64,000 nt of DNA from an uncultured Eubacteriales bacterium (GTDB lineage Bacteria; Bacillota; Clostridia; Oscillospirales; Acutalibacteraceae). Numbering within the stretch: the first letter of the stretch is position 1; each line of letters opens with the position of its first letter. Positions 34,134 through 42,776 of the stretch are shown piece after piece. The notes under the pieces were generated by a model. The model saw only the letters and a program-made list of their open reading frames with translations. It searched no databases and had not been told where the DNA came from. The position numbers were made by a program, and so were the translations under genes. The stretch spans positions 1 to 64,000 of the forward strand of contig CARTIQ010000002.1 of assembly GCA_949068525.1 (NCBI GenBank), written 5' to 3'.

Positions 34134-34301
34134 TTATCTATCTTTGTTATCTTCACTGTCGGACAAATTTTTTATCGAATTTTCGATATTCTCGTCAGGC
34201 TTAACCGTTTCTTGTTCAACAACTTCTCCATCTACTGCATCATCAGTCTCGGTCGTTTCTTGCACGATTTCTTCATCTATTGCACCATTAGTCTCTGCGT
34301 T
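34134..34301 (-). other. Out-of-frame coding tail of the AAA+ gene (acidic 16-residue repeats)
   Basis: After the last in-frame residues of the AAA+ protein the reading frame one base back stays open for 54 codons to TAA at 34134-34136. It continues the same repeat: units ending in EIVQET, then EVVEQET, match the in-frame VKEVEQET just before the shift. The tail is rich in Asp, Glu and Asn and ends NLSDSEDNKDR. The match across the junction near 34299 suggests that one base has been lost from a longer gene, or that ribosomes shift there. No canonical slippery heptamer is visible. Confidence 0.75.
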
Positions 34302-35692
34302 TCTTGTTCAACTTCTTTTACTGCATCGATAAGTGCCTCATTTGGCTCTTTTATTATAAACCCGTCGTTGCCTTTATCATACAAAATATTTATAAAGATC
34401 GGTTCTCCCTGCTTCACTTTATCTATCTTTTCACCACTGTAAACATAATTCAGAATCTTAGAAGTCAGCGTATTCACATAGGCCTGTACACCTCTTGCCC
34501 CTGTGTTGCCTTCTGTAAGCTTCTGGGCAATTTCTGGTATAGTATTGCCAAAATTAATATGAACATTGTGTCCAACTGCAAATTCTCCTACCAACTGAGA
34601 AAACGGCGTTTGGAGTATTTCTATATAATTTTGAAAAGTTAATTTTGCAAATTTTATAACTTCAAATCGAGACATAAGTGACGGTGATCCAAACAATGTC
34701 GCATCTTCCTCGTTAGAGGTAAGAACCCAAACAACATTTTCTAAATTAATTTTCTCACCATTTATATATGCATATCCATTATCGTAAGCGTTTCGTAAAA
34801 ATTCTAGCAAGAGCTTTTTATCTTTTTCGGACAATTTGTCAAACTCATTAATAGCGACAATTCGGAGTGGGTTACCTTCTGTTGCTCTTAAAAATTTCAT
34901 TACCGGTGAATCTTCAAAATATTCAGAATTATTCATGCGCTTTATTCTTGGTCCAAATACCTGGTCAATCACACTCTTGCTTGATCCCGGGTCTACATCT
35001 GATGCTCCCACATTAAAGAAACCGCATCCCAACGCCAATGCCAAAATCTCTACTAAAGTAGTTTTTCCTGTTCCAGGTGGGCCAACTTCAAACAGAAGCT
35101 TTCTAATTTTAGTCCCCTTCAGAACAGAATAAGCTAAGTAAACACCAACATTCAAAATTTTATTTTTTGCCTCTTCTTGCCCTTTGTGCCCATCAGCAAG
35201 ACTTAAAAAATCTTGCCTTGCTTCCATAGGACTAACTAATTTTCCAGTATTTCCTAGTTCACTTCTAATTTTAAAGTTATTCCAATATTGGCTAACAGTA
35301 TTAAACACCGTCATAAGCAAAAATGCCGGAAAAATGGAGCCGTAGCCTAAAAATAGGTTAAAAAGAAACGTCTTTGTTCCACTCCAAAAACTACCCAAAA
35401 ATCCGCCTTTTTTTTCGTTAGCATTTGGCCTCCCAGCACTAACCATTGCCAATAACTCGTGTAAGGTTCGTCCTTTTAAAAACTCTGGAGAAGACTCATA
35501 TAAGTCTTTAACCATTTTCAGGCTCTTTTCATTATTCATTTTCCATTGTTCTTCAAATGTTCTTTTCTTTTCTGTGGTCTGAGCTTTCCATCCCAAAGGC
35601 CAAATAGCAGAAGCTGTCATTGTTTGCACCGGCTGCAAAAAGATTGAAATTGCCAAGATTGACGCGAGTACCTTTTTCTTTTTATTTCTCAT
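34277..35692 (-). CDS. Membrane-anchored AAA+ ATPase of the Clp/HSP100 type, no protease domain
   Basis: The 471-residue protein starts with a basic n-region and hydrophobic helix (MRNKKKKVLASILAISIFL, then TASA), either signal peptide or anchor. A soluble stretch of about 80 residues follows, then a second hydrophobic helix near residues 109-131. One AAA+ module comes next: Walker A GPPGTGKTT (204-212), a Walker-B-like IVAINEFDK where the usual Asp is Asn but the catalytic Glu is kept, sensor 1 LTSNEED, an arginine-finger candidate in MSRFEV, and sensor 2 in NTGARGVQAY as in ClpB D2. The ATPase would face the cytoplasm, an FtsH-like layout without the zinc protease. I chose the ATG at 35692 because GGAGG lies 8 nt upstream. 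Its function is unknown. Confidence 0.82.
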   Translation of the reverse strand: MRNKKKKVLASILAISIFLQPVQTMTASAIWPLGWKAQTTEKKRTFEEQWKMNNEKSLKMVKDLYESSPEFLKGRTLHELLAMVSAGRPNANEKKGGFLGSFWSGTKTFLFNLFLGYGSIFPAFLLMTVFNTVSQYWNNFKIRSELGNTGKLVSPMEARQDFLSLADGHKGQEEAKNKILNVGVYLAYSVLKGTKIRKLLFEVGPPGTGKTTLVEILALALGCGFFNVGASDVDPGSSKSVIDQVFGPRIKRMNNSEYFEDSPVMKFLRATEGNPLRIVAINEFDKLSEKDKKLLLEFLRNAYDNGYAYINGEKINLENVVWVLTSNEEDATLFGSPSLMSRFEVIKFAKLTFQNYIEILQTPFSQLVGEFAVGHNVHINFGNTIPEIAQKLTEGNTGARGVQAYVNTLTSKILNYVYSGEKIDKVKQGEPIFINILYDKGNDGFIIKEPNEALIDAVKEVEQETQRLMVQ

Positions 35693-35722
35693 CCTTACAT
35701 CCTCCAAATTTAGTATATTAAA

Positions 35723-35751
35723 ATTTTAACACTTTTTTCTACATTTTTCAA
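35723..35751 (-). promoter_or_regulatory. Sigma-A promoter of the AAA+ gene
   Basis: On the minus strand TTGAAA (35746-35751) and TAAAAT (35723-35728) have 17-nt spacing and lie about 30 nt before the ATG. The gene is therefore a single-gene unit. Confidence 0.8.
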
Positions 35752-35866
35752 TTCGCATTTTTGTTGATTCTGCAATGTAAACTTTTATAATTTTTGTGAA
35801 CTTTTCTTTCAAGCTCCAACTTGTTAACAATAAATCAAATAATATTAATGTTATTTTAACCATTAT

Positions 35867-36544
35867 TTATTTGCGTTTGGCATCTAACGAGTTCTCTTGC
35901 TTAAACACTACTCCTATCGACTTTATAAAGATTGTAAAGTCTAGCTTTAGCGACATTTCGTGCAAATACTGCGTATCGAAGTTGACTTTATCCTGTGCGT
36001 CTAAAAAATCCCGACCATTTACTTGCGCTAGCCCTGTAATTCCCGGCTTTATTAGGTATACATCGTTTTTTTCCCTTAGCTTGTGTATAAATATCTCGTC
36101 CAAAATCAGGGGCCGCGGCCCAATTAGGCTCATGTCCCCTTTTATTACGTTAAAAAGTTGCGGCATTTCATCTAGGCTTGTTACTCGAAGCAACTTGCCA
36201 AATTTTGTTATATATTCGTGTGCGTCGTTAAAATCGTTTGTTGCCTTGCTTTTGGGCGCCTTCGACATCATCGTTCTAAACTTATATATCTTTATTACTT
36301 TGCCAAACTGACCGATTCTTTCTTGCGAAAAAATGACTGGTCCCTTCGATGTTAACTTTATCATCAGCGACAAAAACAGCAGCAGTGGCGACAGAAAAAC
36401 CACTGCAATGCACGCCAAAAAAATGTCCAAAAATCGTTTAAAGAAAATGTACACTCGTTGCGAAGGAGAAAATTCATACTTTATGTTACTCGCATTAAAA
36501 AACGGCGATTTTTCGCCTGCATTAAAGCTTAATTTTTCACTCAC
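35867..36544 (-). CDS. Initiating sugar-1-phosphate transferase (bacterial sugar transferase family)
   Basis: The 225-residue protein has one N-terminal membrane helix (FLDIFLACIAVVFLSPLLLFL) and the catalytic core of the WcaJ/RfbP/PglC family: KGPVIFSQERIGQ, KIYKFRTM, RVTSLDEMPQLFNVIKGDMSLIGPRP, and KPGITGLAQVNGR. It transfers a sugar phosphate from a nucleotide sugar to undecaprenyl phosphate, the first step of a surface glycan. It is monocistronic and lies 29 kb from the glycosyltransferase cluster at 1-6938 that it may serve. I chose GTG at 36544 (GGGAG 8 nt upstream). Confidence 0.93.
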   Translation of the reverse strand: MSEKLSFNAGEKSPFFNASNIKYEFSPSQRVYIFFKRFLDIFLACIAVVFLSPLLLFLSLMIKLTSKGPVIFSQERIGQFGKVIKIYKFRTMMSKAPKSKATNDFNDAHEYITKFGKLLRVTSLDEMPQLFNVIKGDMSLIGPRPLILDEIFIHKLREKNDVYLIKPGITGLAQVNGRDFLDAQDKVNFDTQYLHEMSLKLDFTIFIKSIGVVFKQENSLDAKRK

Positions 36545-36664
36545 GTTATAATCTCCCACTTTTAAAACAGCTTATTTTATTATAACTTCATTCCGCCGTT
36601 TCGTCAATACAGGTCCATTTTTTAGGTTTTTATAAGGCTTTTAATTATTTATTCGTTAAATTTC

Positions 36665-36693
36665 TTGAAAAATTTTGTTGGTTGTGGTATATT
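36665..36693 (+). promoter_or_regulatory. Sigma-A promoter of ispD-ispF
   Basis: TTGAAA (36665-36670) and TATATT (36688-36693) with 17-nt spacing lie 49 nt before the ispD ATG, which has an AAAAGGAG site. Confidence 0.7.
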
Positions 36694-36741
36694 TAAACTC
36701 ACTCTTAGGCACACGCCTCTTCTAAAAGGAGTCTTTTTGCT

Positions 36742-37440
36742 ATGGCCCTCCACTTTGTCTCTGCTATAATCGTCGCTGCCGGGAACTCAACCCGCATGGG
36801 GATGGAGAAAATATTTCTTCCTCTAAATGCTGTCCCCTCCATTGTTTATACGCTAAAAGCTTTTGAATGTGCTGAATCCATCGACGAAGTCATTTTGGTT
36901 TGTCGGGATGAGCACGCATCAGCTCTGCGCGAAATTATTAAAAAACACAAAGTTAAAAAAGTCACAAAGTTTGCTCCTGGCGGACATTTTCGACAGGAAT
37001 CAGCATTCTCCGGTATAAACATTTGTGGTACGCGTACCACCCACTATGCAGTTCACGATGCGGCTCGATGCCTTATCACTAGCGCGGAGATTGATTCTGT
37101 CGTCCGTGACGCCTTTTTACACCGTGCTAGTTCTTTGGGCGTGCCTTGTAAGGACACTATCAAGTCTGTGGATTCACAGAATTTCGTCGTTAAGTCGCTG
37201 GACCGCAGCGTTTTGTGGAATATCCAGACGCCCCAGGTTTTTGCAAAGGAGCTATACTTAGCCGCGATGGATACCGCTGTCCGGACCCGCGCGGACTACA
37301 CCGACGACTGCCAGCTGATTGAGAATATCGGCGAGCGTGTGCATATTGTGAGGGGTAGCTACTCTAATTTAAAACTCACTACGCCCGATGATATCGCTGT
37401 TTTTGAGGGGATTTTACGGCAAAGGAGCGATTCTATATGA
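36742..37440 (+). CDS. ispD: 2-C-methyl-D-erythritol 4-phosphate cytidylyltransferase
   Basis: The 232-residue enzyme of the MEP isoprenoid pathway makes CDP-methylerythritol. It has [22 protein letters not shown] (CTP loop), HDAARCLIT (metal and substrate site) and QTPQVF, DDCQLIE and KLTTPDDI near the end. It overlaps ispF by 4 bp, the usual ispDF pair, which separates it from the TarI-type paralogue at 4266. Confidence 0.96.
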   Translation: MALHFVSAIIVAAGNSTRMGMEKIFLPLNAVPSIVYTLKAFECAESIDEVILVCRDEHASALREIIKKHKVKKVTKFAPGGHFRQESAFSGINICGTRTTHYAVHDAARCLITSAEIDSVVRDAFLHRASSLGVPCKDTIKSVDSQNFVVKSLDRSVLWNIQTPQVFAKELYLAAMDTAVRTRADYTDDCQLIENIGERVHIVRGSYSNLKLTTPDDIAVFEGILRQRSDSI

Positions 37441-37904
37441 GGATTGGCCATGGTTACGACGCGCACAAGCTGATTGTTGGAAGAAAGCTAATTTTGGGTG
37501 GATGCGAAATTCCGCATACACACGGGCTGCTTGGCCACTCCGACGCAGACGTGCTGACTCATGCTATTATGGATGCTTTGCTGGGCGCTGCCGCTTTGGG
37601 CGACATTGGCGGCCTATTTCCGGACACGGCCGATAATTTTAAAGACGCCAACAGCCTCCATTTGCTGGGCTTTGTTTGCGAAAAAATCTCATCCGCTGGC
37701 TTTCGCATTGCGAATATCGACGCCACTATCATCGCACAGGAGCCAAAACTTTCACCCTACATTTCGCTCATGCGCACCAATATTGCTGGCGTTTGCAGGG
37801 TTGATGTCAGCCAAATCAGCGTGAAAGCTACAACCGAGGAACACATGGGATTTACCGGACGTTTGGAGGGAATTTCTGCTCATGCGGTTTGCCTTTTAGC
37901 GTGA
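37437..37904 (+). CDS. ispF: 2-C-methyl-D-erythritol 2,4-cyclodiphosphate synthase
   Basis: The 155-residue trimeric enzyme shows the zinc ligands in GYDAHKL and [29 protein letters not shown], the [13 protein letters not shown] loop, and [13 protein letters not shown] at the end. It forms the cyclic diphosphate of the MEP pathway. The ATGA overlap with ispD implies coupled translation, and a terminator follows. Confidence 0.97.
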   Translation: MRIGHGYDAHKLIVGRKLILGGCEIPHTHGLLGHSDADVLTHAIMDALLGAAALGDIGGLFPDTADNFKDANSLHLLGFVCEKISSAGFRIANIDATIIAQEPKLSPYISLMRTNIAGVCRVDVSQISVKATTEEHMGFTGRLEGISAHAVCLLA

Positions 37905-37944
37905 TTTTATCCACTATATCGGGCCTCAACTACATCATATTTTG

Positions 37945-37980
37945 TTTAAGCACTGGCTTTTTGCTGGTGCTTAAAATTTT
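37945..37980 (+). terminator. Rho-independent terminator after ispF
   Basis: TTTAAGCAC pairs with GTGCTTAAA (37945-37975), with an inner four-pair extension and a 5-nt loop, followed by ATTTTG. Confidence 0.85.
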
Positions 37981-38056
37981 GCTGCCCGATTTTCACAGCG
38001 CGGCGCAGATTTTCATATAATGTTTTAGCAAGAAATTTGCATGGAGTTGATTAGCC

Positions 38057-38284
38057 TTGAAAAAAGCGCTATTTACATTGAGTTCGATAACTTACGCTAT
38101 GAAAGGCCGCGACTTATTGAGCTCGCGTGGGATTAAATGCGAGATACAACGCGTGTCTTCTGGCAAGGCGCATTCGGGCTGCGGATATGGCCTTATTATT
38201 TACGGCGACGCTGAATTTGCCGCTAAGATATTGTCTCAGGCGCGAGTTGACGTGTTAAATAAAAAATATTTGGGGGCAAAATGA
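38057..38284 (+). CDS. DUF3343 putative sulfur/selenium carrier protein
   Basis: This 75-residue protein matches DUF3343 proteins: a ferredoxin-like small fold with FTLSSITYAMKGRDLLSSRGI, the conserved SSGKAHSGCGYGL containing one Cys, and a short C-terminal helix. The lone Cys could carry persulfide or selenide, as proposed for its relatives. The TTG start lies 10 nt after GGAG. The stop overlaps the start of the cysteine desulfurase gene (ATGA), which suggests that the two proteins work together. Confidence 0.85.
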   Translation: MKKALFTLSSITYAMKGRDLLSSRGIKCEIQRVSSGKAHSGCGYGLIIYGDAEFAAKILSQARVDVLNKKYLGAK

Positions 38285-39423
38285 TGATATACCTTGATAA
38301 TGCTGCTACTTCTTTTCCAAAACCCACGAGTGTTCTGCGCTCTGTAGAATTTGCTATGCGTAAACTTGGCGCTAATCCTGGCCGAAGCGGGCACAGTATG
38401 TCTATAGCGGCTGCTAGCGCGGTTTATGAGTGTAGAAAGGCTATAGCTGGCTTTTTTAACGCCCCTGGGCCCGAGTGCGTCGTCTTCACGCTTAACTGCA
38501 CGCATGCTATCAACATGGTGCTTAAAGGCTTATTGCGAGCTGGTGACCATGTTGTTATCTCATGTCTTGAGCACAACGGCATTACTCGACCTTTAAAAGC
38601 TCTCGAAGCTCTTGGTATCTCATTTTCTGAGGCAAAAGTCTTTCCGGGCGATGATGCCGCCACTGTTAGCTCTTTTAAAAGCGCCATAACCGCTAAAACT
38701 GCGCTTGTTGCCTGCACTCATGCTTCGAACGTCTGGGGTGTGCGGTTGCCTATTTACCAAATCTGCACGATGGCTCACCAAATGGGGATCTCCACACTCG
38801 TTGACGCTGCTCAGAGCGCCGGGCATGTGCCTATTGACCTTAGCAAGACCGGCATCGATTATCTGTGCTTGGCGGGCCACAAGGGGCTTTTGGGCCCTAT
38901 GGGCGTGGGAGTGCTGATTACATCTTGTGGTAAGAGACTCTCAACTACTATCCAAGGAGGCACGGGGCTGAATTCGGACTCTTACCTGCAGACAGATGTG
39001 ATGCCCGAAAAATTTGAGAGTGGCACGCAAAACCTCGCTGGAATCGTAGGACTGCACGCTGGAATAGATTTCTTAAACTCGGTAACTCTGGAGAAAATTT
39101 CAAGCCACGAACACCGATTAATTCGCCGTTTGTACAACAGTCTATCCCAAATTAAAGGCGTTCAGCTATATATGCCCGCTCCAGACCCCCAACATTTCGT
39201 GCCTTTGCTGTCTTTCAACATTGCTGGCCTCCACAGCGAAGCCGTTGCCTGGATCTTGAACAAACACAAAATCTACGTTCGCGCGGGGTTACACTGTGCT
39301 CCGGCCGCCCACAAATTCTGCAACACGCTTAACCGAGGAGCCGTGCGGGTTTGTCCTTCTGCTTTTACCAAGACCTCCGATATTGACGCGCTTCTTAACG
39401 TCGTTGAAAGAATCAAACCATAG
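38281..39423 (+). CDS. Cysteine desulfurase-like class V aminotransferase
   Basis: The 380-residue PLP enzyme has IYLDNAATSFPKP, THASNVWGVRLP, LVDAAQSAGHVPIDLS, the PLP Lys in LAGHKGLLGPMGVG, and the active-loop Cys in VRAGLHCAPAAHK. The HKGLLGP motif and length point to the EF2568-type subfamily that often sits beside DUF3343. It would release sulfur (or selenium) from cysteine (or selenocysteine) to a carrier. No sufBCD, iscU or selD gene lies next to it, so the acceptor is probably the DUF3343 protein. Confidence 0.9.
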   Translation: MMIYLDNAATSFPKPTSVLRSVEFAMRKLGANPGRSGHSMSIAAASAVYECRKAIAGFFNAPGPECVVFTLNCTHAINMVLKGLLRAGDHVVISCLEHNGITRPLKALEALGISFSEAKVFPGDDAATVSSFKSAITAKTALVACTHASNVWGVRLPIYQICTMAHQMGISTLVDAAQSAGHVPIDLSKTGIDYLCLAGHKGLLGPMGVGVLITSCGKRLSTTIQGGTGLNSDSYLQTDVMPEKFESGTQNLAGIVGLHAGIDFLNSVTLEKISSHEHRLIRRLYNSLSQIKGVQLYMPAPDPQHFVPLLSFNIAGLHSEAVAWILNKHKIYVRAGLHCAPAAHKFCNTLNRGAVRVCPSAFTKTSDIDALLNVVERIKP

Positions 39424-39540
39424 CCGAATCATCATATTAAATTTTAAAAATAAAAAAACTTCCATTATCGCAAAAAATATGTTAATATTATTTATAGAAT
39501 TAATTTTTTTTAGAGATTTTCTCTCGGAAAGAAGAAAATA

Positions 39541-40428
39541 ATGGACATTATTTTTAACAATCTCAATGCCTTTTTTTGCTTGATGAAAACGTTTACCGTT
39601 TCTGATTTTTTCGATATTTCTATTATGTCTTTTATTTTTTACAATTTTATTAAACTGATCAGAGAAACCCGCGCCAGTCAGCTAGTTAAGGGCATCTTGA
39701 TCTTGGTGGTTGCCTATGTGGCCTCTTTTCAGTTTAACTTTAGAATGTTACGATACTTATTGAACAAGTTTTTCGAATTCGGAATCATCGCGCTGCTCGT
39801 TGTTTTTCAGCCAGAACTTCGCCGCATCCTTGAGCAGATAGGCCGTAGTAAGATCAGCAAATACTGGGCTTCATCCTCGCTGCACAAGTTTAATGTGGCG
39901 TCCTACAAGCTGCAGCAAAAGTGTATACATACCGTTGTGGAGGCTATCTTACTGCTTCAACAGACCAAAACCGGCGCCCTGATCGTTTTTGAGCGTCAGA
40001 CTAAGCTTGGTGACTACATTGACACTGGCACCGTTTTGCGCGCTAAGCCTTCTGTGCCGATTATTGGTAACATCTTTTTTAATAAGGCTCCCTTGCACGA
40101 CGGTGCTATGATTATTCGCGGGTTTTCTATTTATGCGGCGGGCTGTATTCTGCCTTTAACGAAGAACGAGAACATCAGTTTGGAGGTTGGAACCCGTCAC
40201 CGTGCGGCTCTTGGCATCAGCGAGATTTCTGACGCCATTGCTATTGTTGTTTCGGAAGAAAATGGGACCATTTCTGTTGCCATGAACGGCGTCCTGACAA
40301 GGAATTATAACAAAGACAAGCTTCTTGATCTTTTGCAAAATACCCTGCTTGCCGACTTAGAGGATGCGCGGAACGTTAAAAATCAAATTATTGGGTCTAT
40401 AATGGGGAAGAAAAATGAAAATAAATAG
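39541..40428 (+). CDS. cdaA: Membrane diadenylate cyclase CdaA
   Basis: The 295-residue protein has three N-terminal membrane helices (residues 20-100), followed by a DAC domain with FNKAPLHDGAMIIRG (the DGA motif) and GTRHRAALGISE (the RHR motif). It makes cyclic di-AMP from two ATP, an essential messenger that controls potassium and turgor. The ORF has about 35 extra residues before the usual start, and helix one may begin later. It overlaps cdaR by 14 bp; glmM, often the third gene, does not follow. Confidence 0.95.
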   Translation: MDIIFNNLNAFFCLMKTFTVSDFFDISIMSFIFYNFIKLIRETRASQLVKGILILVVAYVASFQFNFRMLRYLLNKFFEFGIIALLVVFQPELRRILEQIGRSKISKYWASSSLHKFNVASYKLQQKCIHTVVEAILLLQQTKTGALIVFERQTKLGDYIDTGTVLRAKPSVPIIGNIFFNKAPLHDGAMIIRGFSIYAAGCILPLTKNENISLEVGTRHRAALGISEISDAIAIVVSEENGTISVAMNGVLTRNYNKDKLLDLLQNTLLADLEDARNVKNQIIGSIMGKKNENK

Positions 40429-41692
40429 GTTTAATTTGGGACGATTATTCTACAACAACAAAGTTGTCATGCTGTTTTCGGTGGTTTTTGCGTTCATTTT
40501 TTGGGTCATACTTTCTACGAGCGCTTCAGAGTCCACCACTAAGCTAATTTCGGACATTCCTATTCAGGTTGCCCTCTCAGAAAGCGCCAAGGACAGCGGT
40601 TTGACGGTTTTTGGCGTGGACGAAATTAAAGCAGAGATCTCTGTAACGGGTAATAGGCTGATTCTTGGTCAGCTCTCTAAAAACGACATTCTAGTTACCG
40701 CGGCGCAATCGGCAAACATGATAAATTCCACTGGAAAATACACTTTGGAGCTCTCTGCCAAGAAAAATAGCATTCTGAACGACTACGAGCTCGCTTCTAG
40801 CGTATCACCCAAATTTGTTACCGTTGTGGTGGATCGCTTTCGCAGTCAGGTTTTTGACATCACACCCAACATCAAGTTTAGCGCAAATCCCGATTATTTC
40901 GTGCCTCCTATTGCTTTGTCCGACTCTCAGGTCGAAATTTCTGGGCCGGAATCGGTTGTTTCAAGCATTGTAAGCGTCAGTGTAGAAGGAAATATTCCCG
41001 GAACCCTTAGCAGAACAGCTTATTTGAACGACCTACCGATAAATCTTCTCGACGCGGCAGGGAATAAGATTAACACCACGAATCTAACTCTTAGTGTTAC
41101 TAGGCTCAACGCGACTGTTGCGATTTTGCAACGTAAGTTTGTGTCCGTTAAACCGGAATTTACTGGGGTTCCGTCGGGTCTTAATGTGAAGTCCATACCT
41201 TTTTCGGTGACTCCGGCTAAGATAGAGATTGCTGCTCCTGCAGATGTCATCGGCAAGATATCCGACGTTTCGCTAGATCCCATAGATTTTTCTCAGATAA
41301 ACCTCGATAACTACCAGTTTGAGCCCGAGGTTAAGCTTCCCAGCGACTGCAGAAGCCTCAGCAGCACGACACATGCGACCGTAAAAATGAACTTGCTTGG
41401 CTTCCAGTCGCGCACCGTTACCGTTAAGGATGTTCGGTTTAAGAATGTCCCCGACGGCAAATCAGCCACCGCTAGCTCTGCAAGCCTGAACATTACGGTT
41501 ATTGGCCCCATTACGCAGCTTCGCACTTTGTCTGATGGCGACGTTTCGGCCGAGATTGATCTTTCTGGCAAAGAGGATTTCATCGGACGTACCGAAATGC
41601 CTGCTAAGATCGCATTTAGCTCTGGTGCAAATAAGTGCTGGGCATATGGTTCCTATGGTTTGACTGTTAGTGTTGTGAAAAATAACGTCTGA
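40415..41692 (+). CDS. cdaR: CdaA regulator CdaR, YbbR-domain protein
   Basis: The 425-residue protein has one N-terminal membrane helix (VVMLFSVVFAFIFWVILS) and then four YbbR repeats outside the cell, about 80 residues each. Typical signatures are IPIQVAL, KFVTVVVDRF, VTPAKIEIAAPADVIGKI and ATVKMNLLG. CdaR binds CdaA and tunes its activity from the outer face of the membrane. It is translated from within the end of cdaA. Confidence 0.93.
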   Translation: MKINRFNLGRLFYNNKVVMLFSVVFAFIFWVILSTSASESTTKLISDIPIQVALSESAKDSGLTVFGVDEIKAEISVTGNRLILGQLSKNDILVTAAQSANMINSTGKYTLELSAKKNSILNDYELASSVSPKFVTVVVDRFRSQVFDITPNIKFSANPDYFVPPIALSDSQVEISGPESVVSSIVSVSVEGNIPGTLSRTAYLNDLPINLLDAAGNKINTTNLTLSVTRLNATVAILQRKFVSVKPEFTGVPSGLNVKSIPFSVTPAKIEIAAPADVIGKISDVSLDPIDFSQINLDNYQFEPEVKLPSDCRSLSSTTHATVKMNLLGFQSRTVTVKDVRFKNVPDGKSATASSASLNITVIGPITQLRTLSDGDVSAEIDLSGKEDFIGRTEMPAKIAFSSGANKCWAYGSYGLTVSVVKNNV

Positions 41693-41724
41693 TGCGGGTT
41701 CTCATATATTCAAAAGCAAATTAA

Positions 41725-42735
41725 TCAAATCAAAGTGTCGATATTCAGCGTTGCTACCGCGTTTAGGCTCATGGTGGCAACGTTTCCTTTTTTATACTCA
41801 TAGTACGCTTGCGCTCCGACCATCGCTGCGTTATCTCCACAAAGCGACAGATCTGGAATGTATGCCTGCCAACCTCTTTTTTCGCACTCCTCAAGGAGCT
41901 TTCTGCGCAATAGGATGTTAGCCGAAACGCCTCCCGCTGCGGCTAGTTTGGTGTAACCCAGATTCTGCGCTGCTTTTATGAAGTTTTCCATCAGGCATTC
42001 CACCACCGTCGCCCGGAACGAGGCCGCCATGTCCTCCACGTTGATGTTCTCTCCCCTTTGCTCCGCGTTGTGCAGCCGATTTACGACCGCTGTTTTTAGT
42101 CCAGAAAAGCTAAAGTCGTACTCCGAACCCTGCACTGTCGGGCGCGGCAGTTTATATGCGCTCGCGTTTCCCTTTTCGGCCGCTTTGTCTAGGTGCACTC
42201 CCCCTGGATACGGCATTTTCATTGATCTTGCGGCTTTGTCAAAAGCTTCTCCGGCCGCGTCGTCCCGTGTTTGCCCCAAAATTTTCAGGCTGGTGTAGTC
42301 CTTAACCTCTATGATATGGCTGTGTCCTCCCGAGACCACCAGGCACAAGAACGGCGGTGTCAGCTCGGGGTGCGTTATGTAGTTTGCTGCGATGTGCGAC
42401 CGTAGGTGATGCACTGGGATCAGCGGTAGATTTGCTGAGAACGCGAGCCCTTTTGCAAAATTCACTCCCACTAGTAAAGAGCCTATAAGCCCCGGTGCAT
42501 GGGTTACAGCAATGGCATCAACATCCTGTAAGCCGCATTCTGACAAACTTAGCGCCTGTTTTGTTATTTGTGAAATTACCTCTATATGCCTTCGGGACGC
42601 TATTTCTGGCACTACCCCACCGTATAATTTATGTTCTTCTTGCGACGCAACCACATTTGACAGCACTTTTCTTCCGTCCTGTACTACCGCTGCCGCCGTC
42701 TCGTCGCACGAACTCTCTATCGCCAAGATCCGCAT
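41725..42735 (-). CDS. tsaD: tRNA threonylcarbamoyladenosine transferase TsaD
   Basis: The 336-residue ASKHA-fold protein transfers threonylcarbamoyl to A37 of ANN-decoding tRNAs with TsaB and TsaE. It shows ILAIESSCDETAAAVV, the metal-binding HHLRSHIAANY (His-x3-His), CLVVSGGHSHI, YDFSFSGLKTAV and AAAGGVSANILLRR. The HHLRSH form differs from the common HHMEGH but keeps both His. tsaB, which often sits with rimI and tsaD, is not in this block. Confidence 0.96.
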   Translation of the reverse strand: MRILAIESSCDETAAAVVQDGRKVLSNVVASQEEHKLYGGVVPEIASRRHIEVISQITKQALSLSECGLQDVDAIAVTHAPGLIGSLLVGVNFAKGLAFSANLPLIPVHHLRSHIAANYITHPELTPPFLCLVVSGGHSHIIEVKDYTSLKILGQTRDDAAGEAFDKAARSMKMPYPGGVHLDKAAEKGNASAYKLPRPTVQGSEYDFSFSGLKTAVVNRLHNAEQRGENINVEDMAASFRATVVECLMENFIKAAQNLGYTKLAAAGGVSANILLRRKLLEECEKRGWQAYIPDLSLCGDNAAMVGAQAYYEYKKGNVATMSLNAVATLNIDTLI

Positions 42736-42776
42736 TAGGTTTTTCCTCTCCCGTCACTGTAATTTCGCCGATATAG

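Noticed and set aside
35796..36311. Plus-strand 171-residue frame over the sugar transferase
   Set aside because: Ser/Cys-rich antisense of a well-supported enzyme; no ribosome site and no domain.
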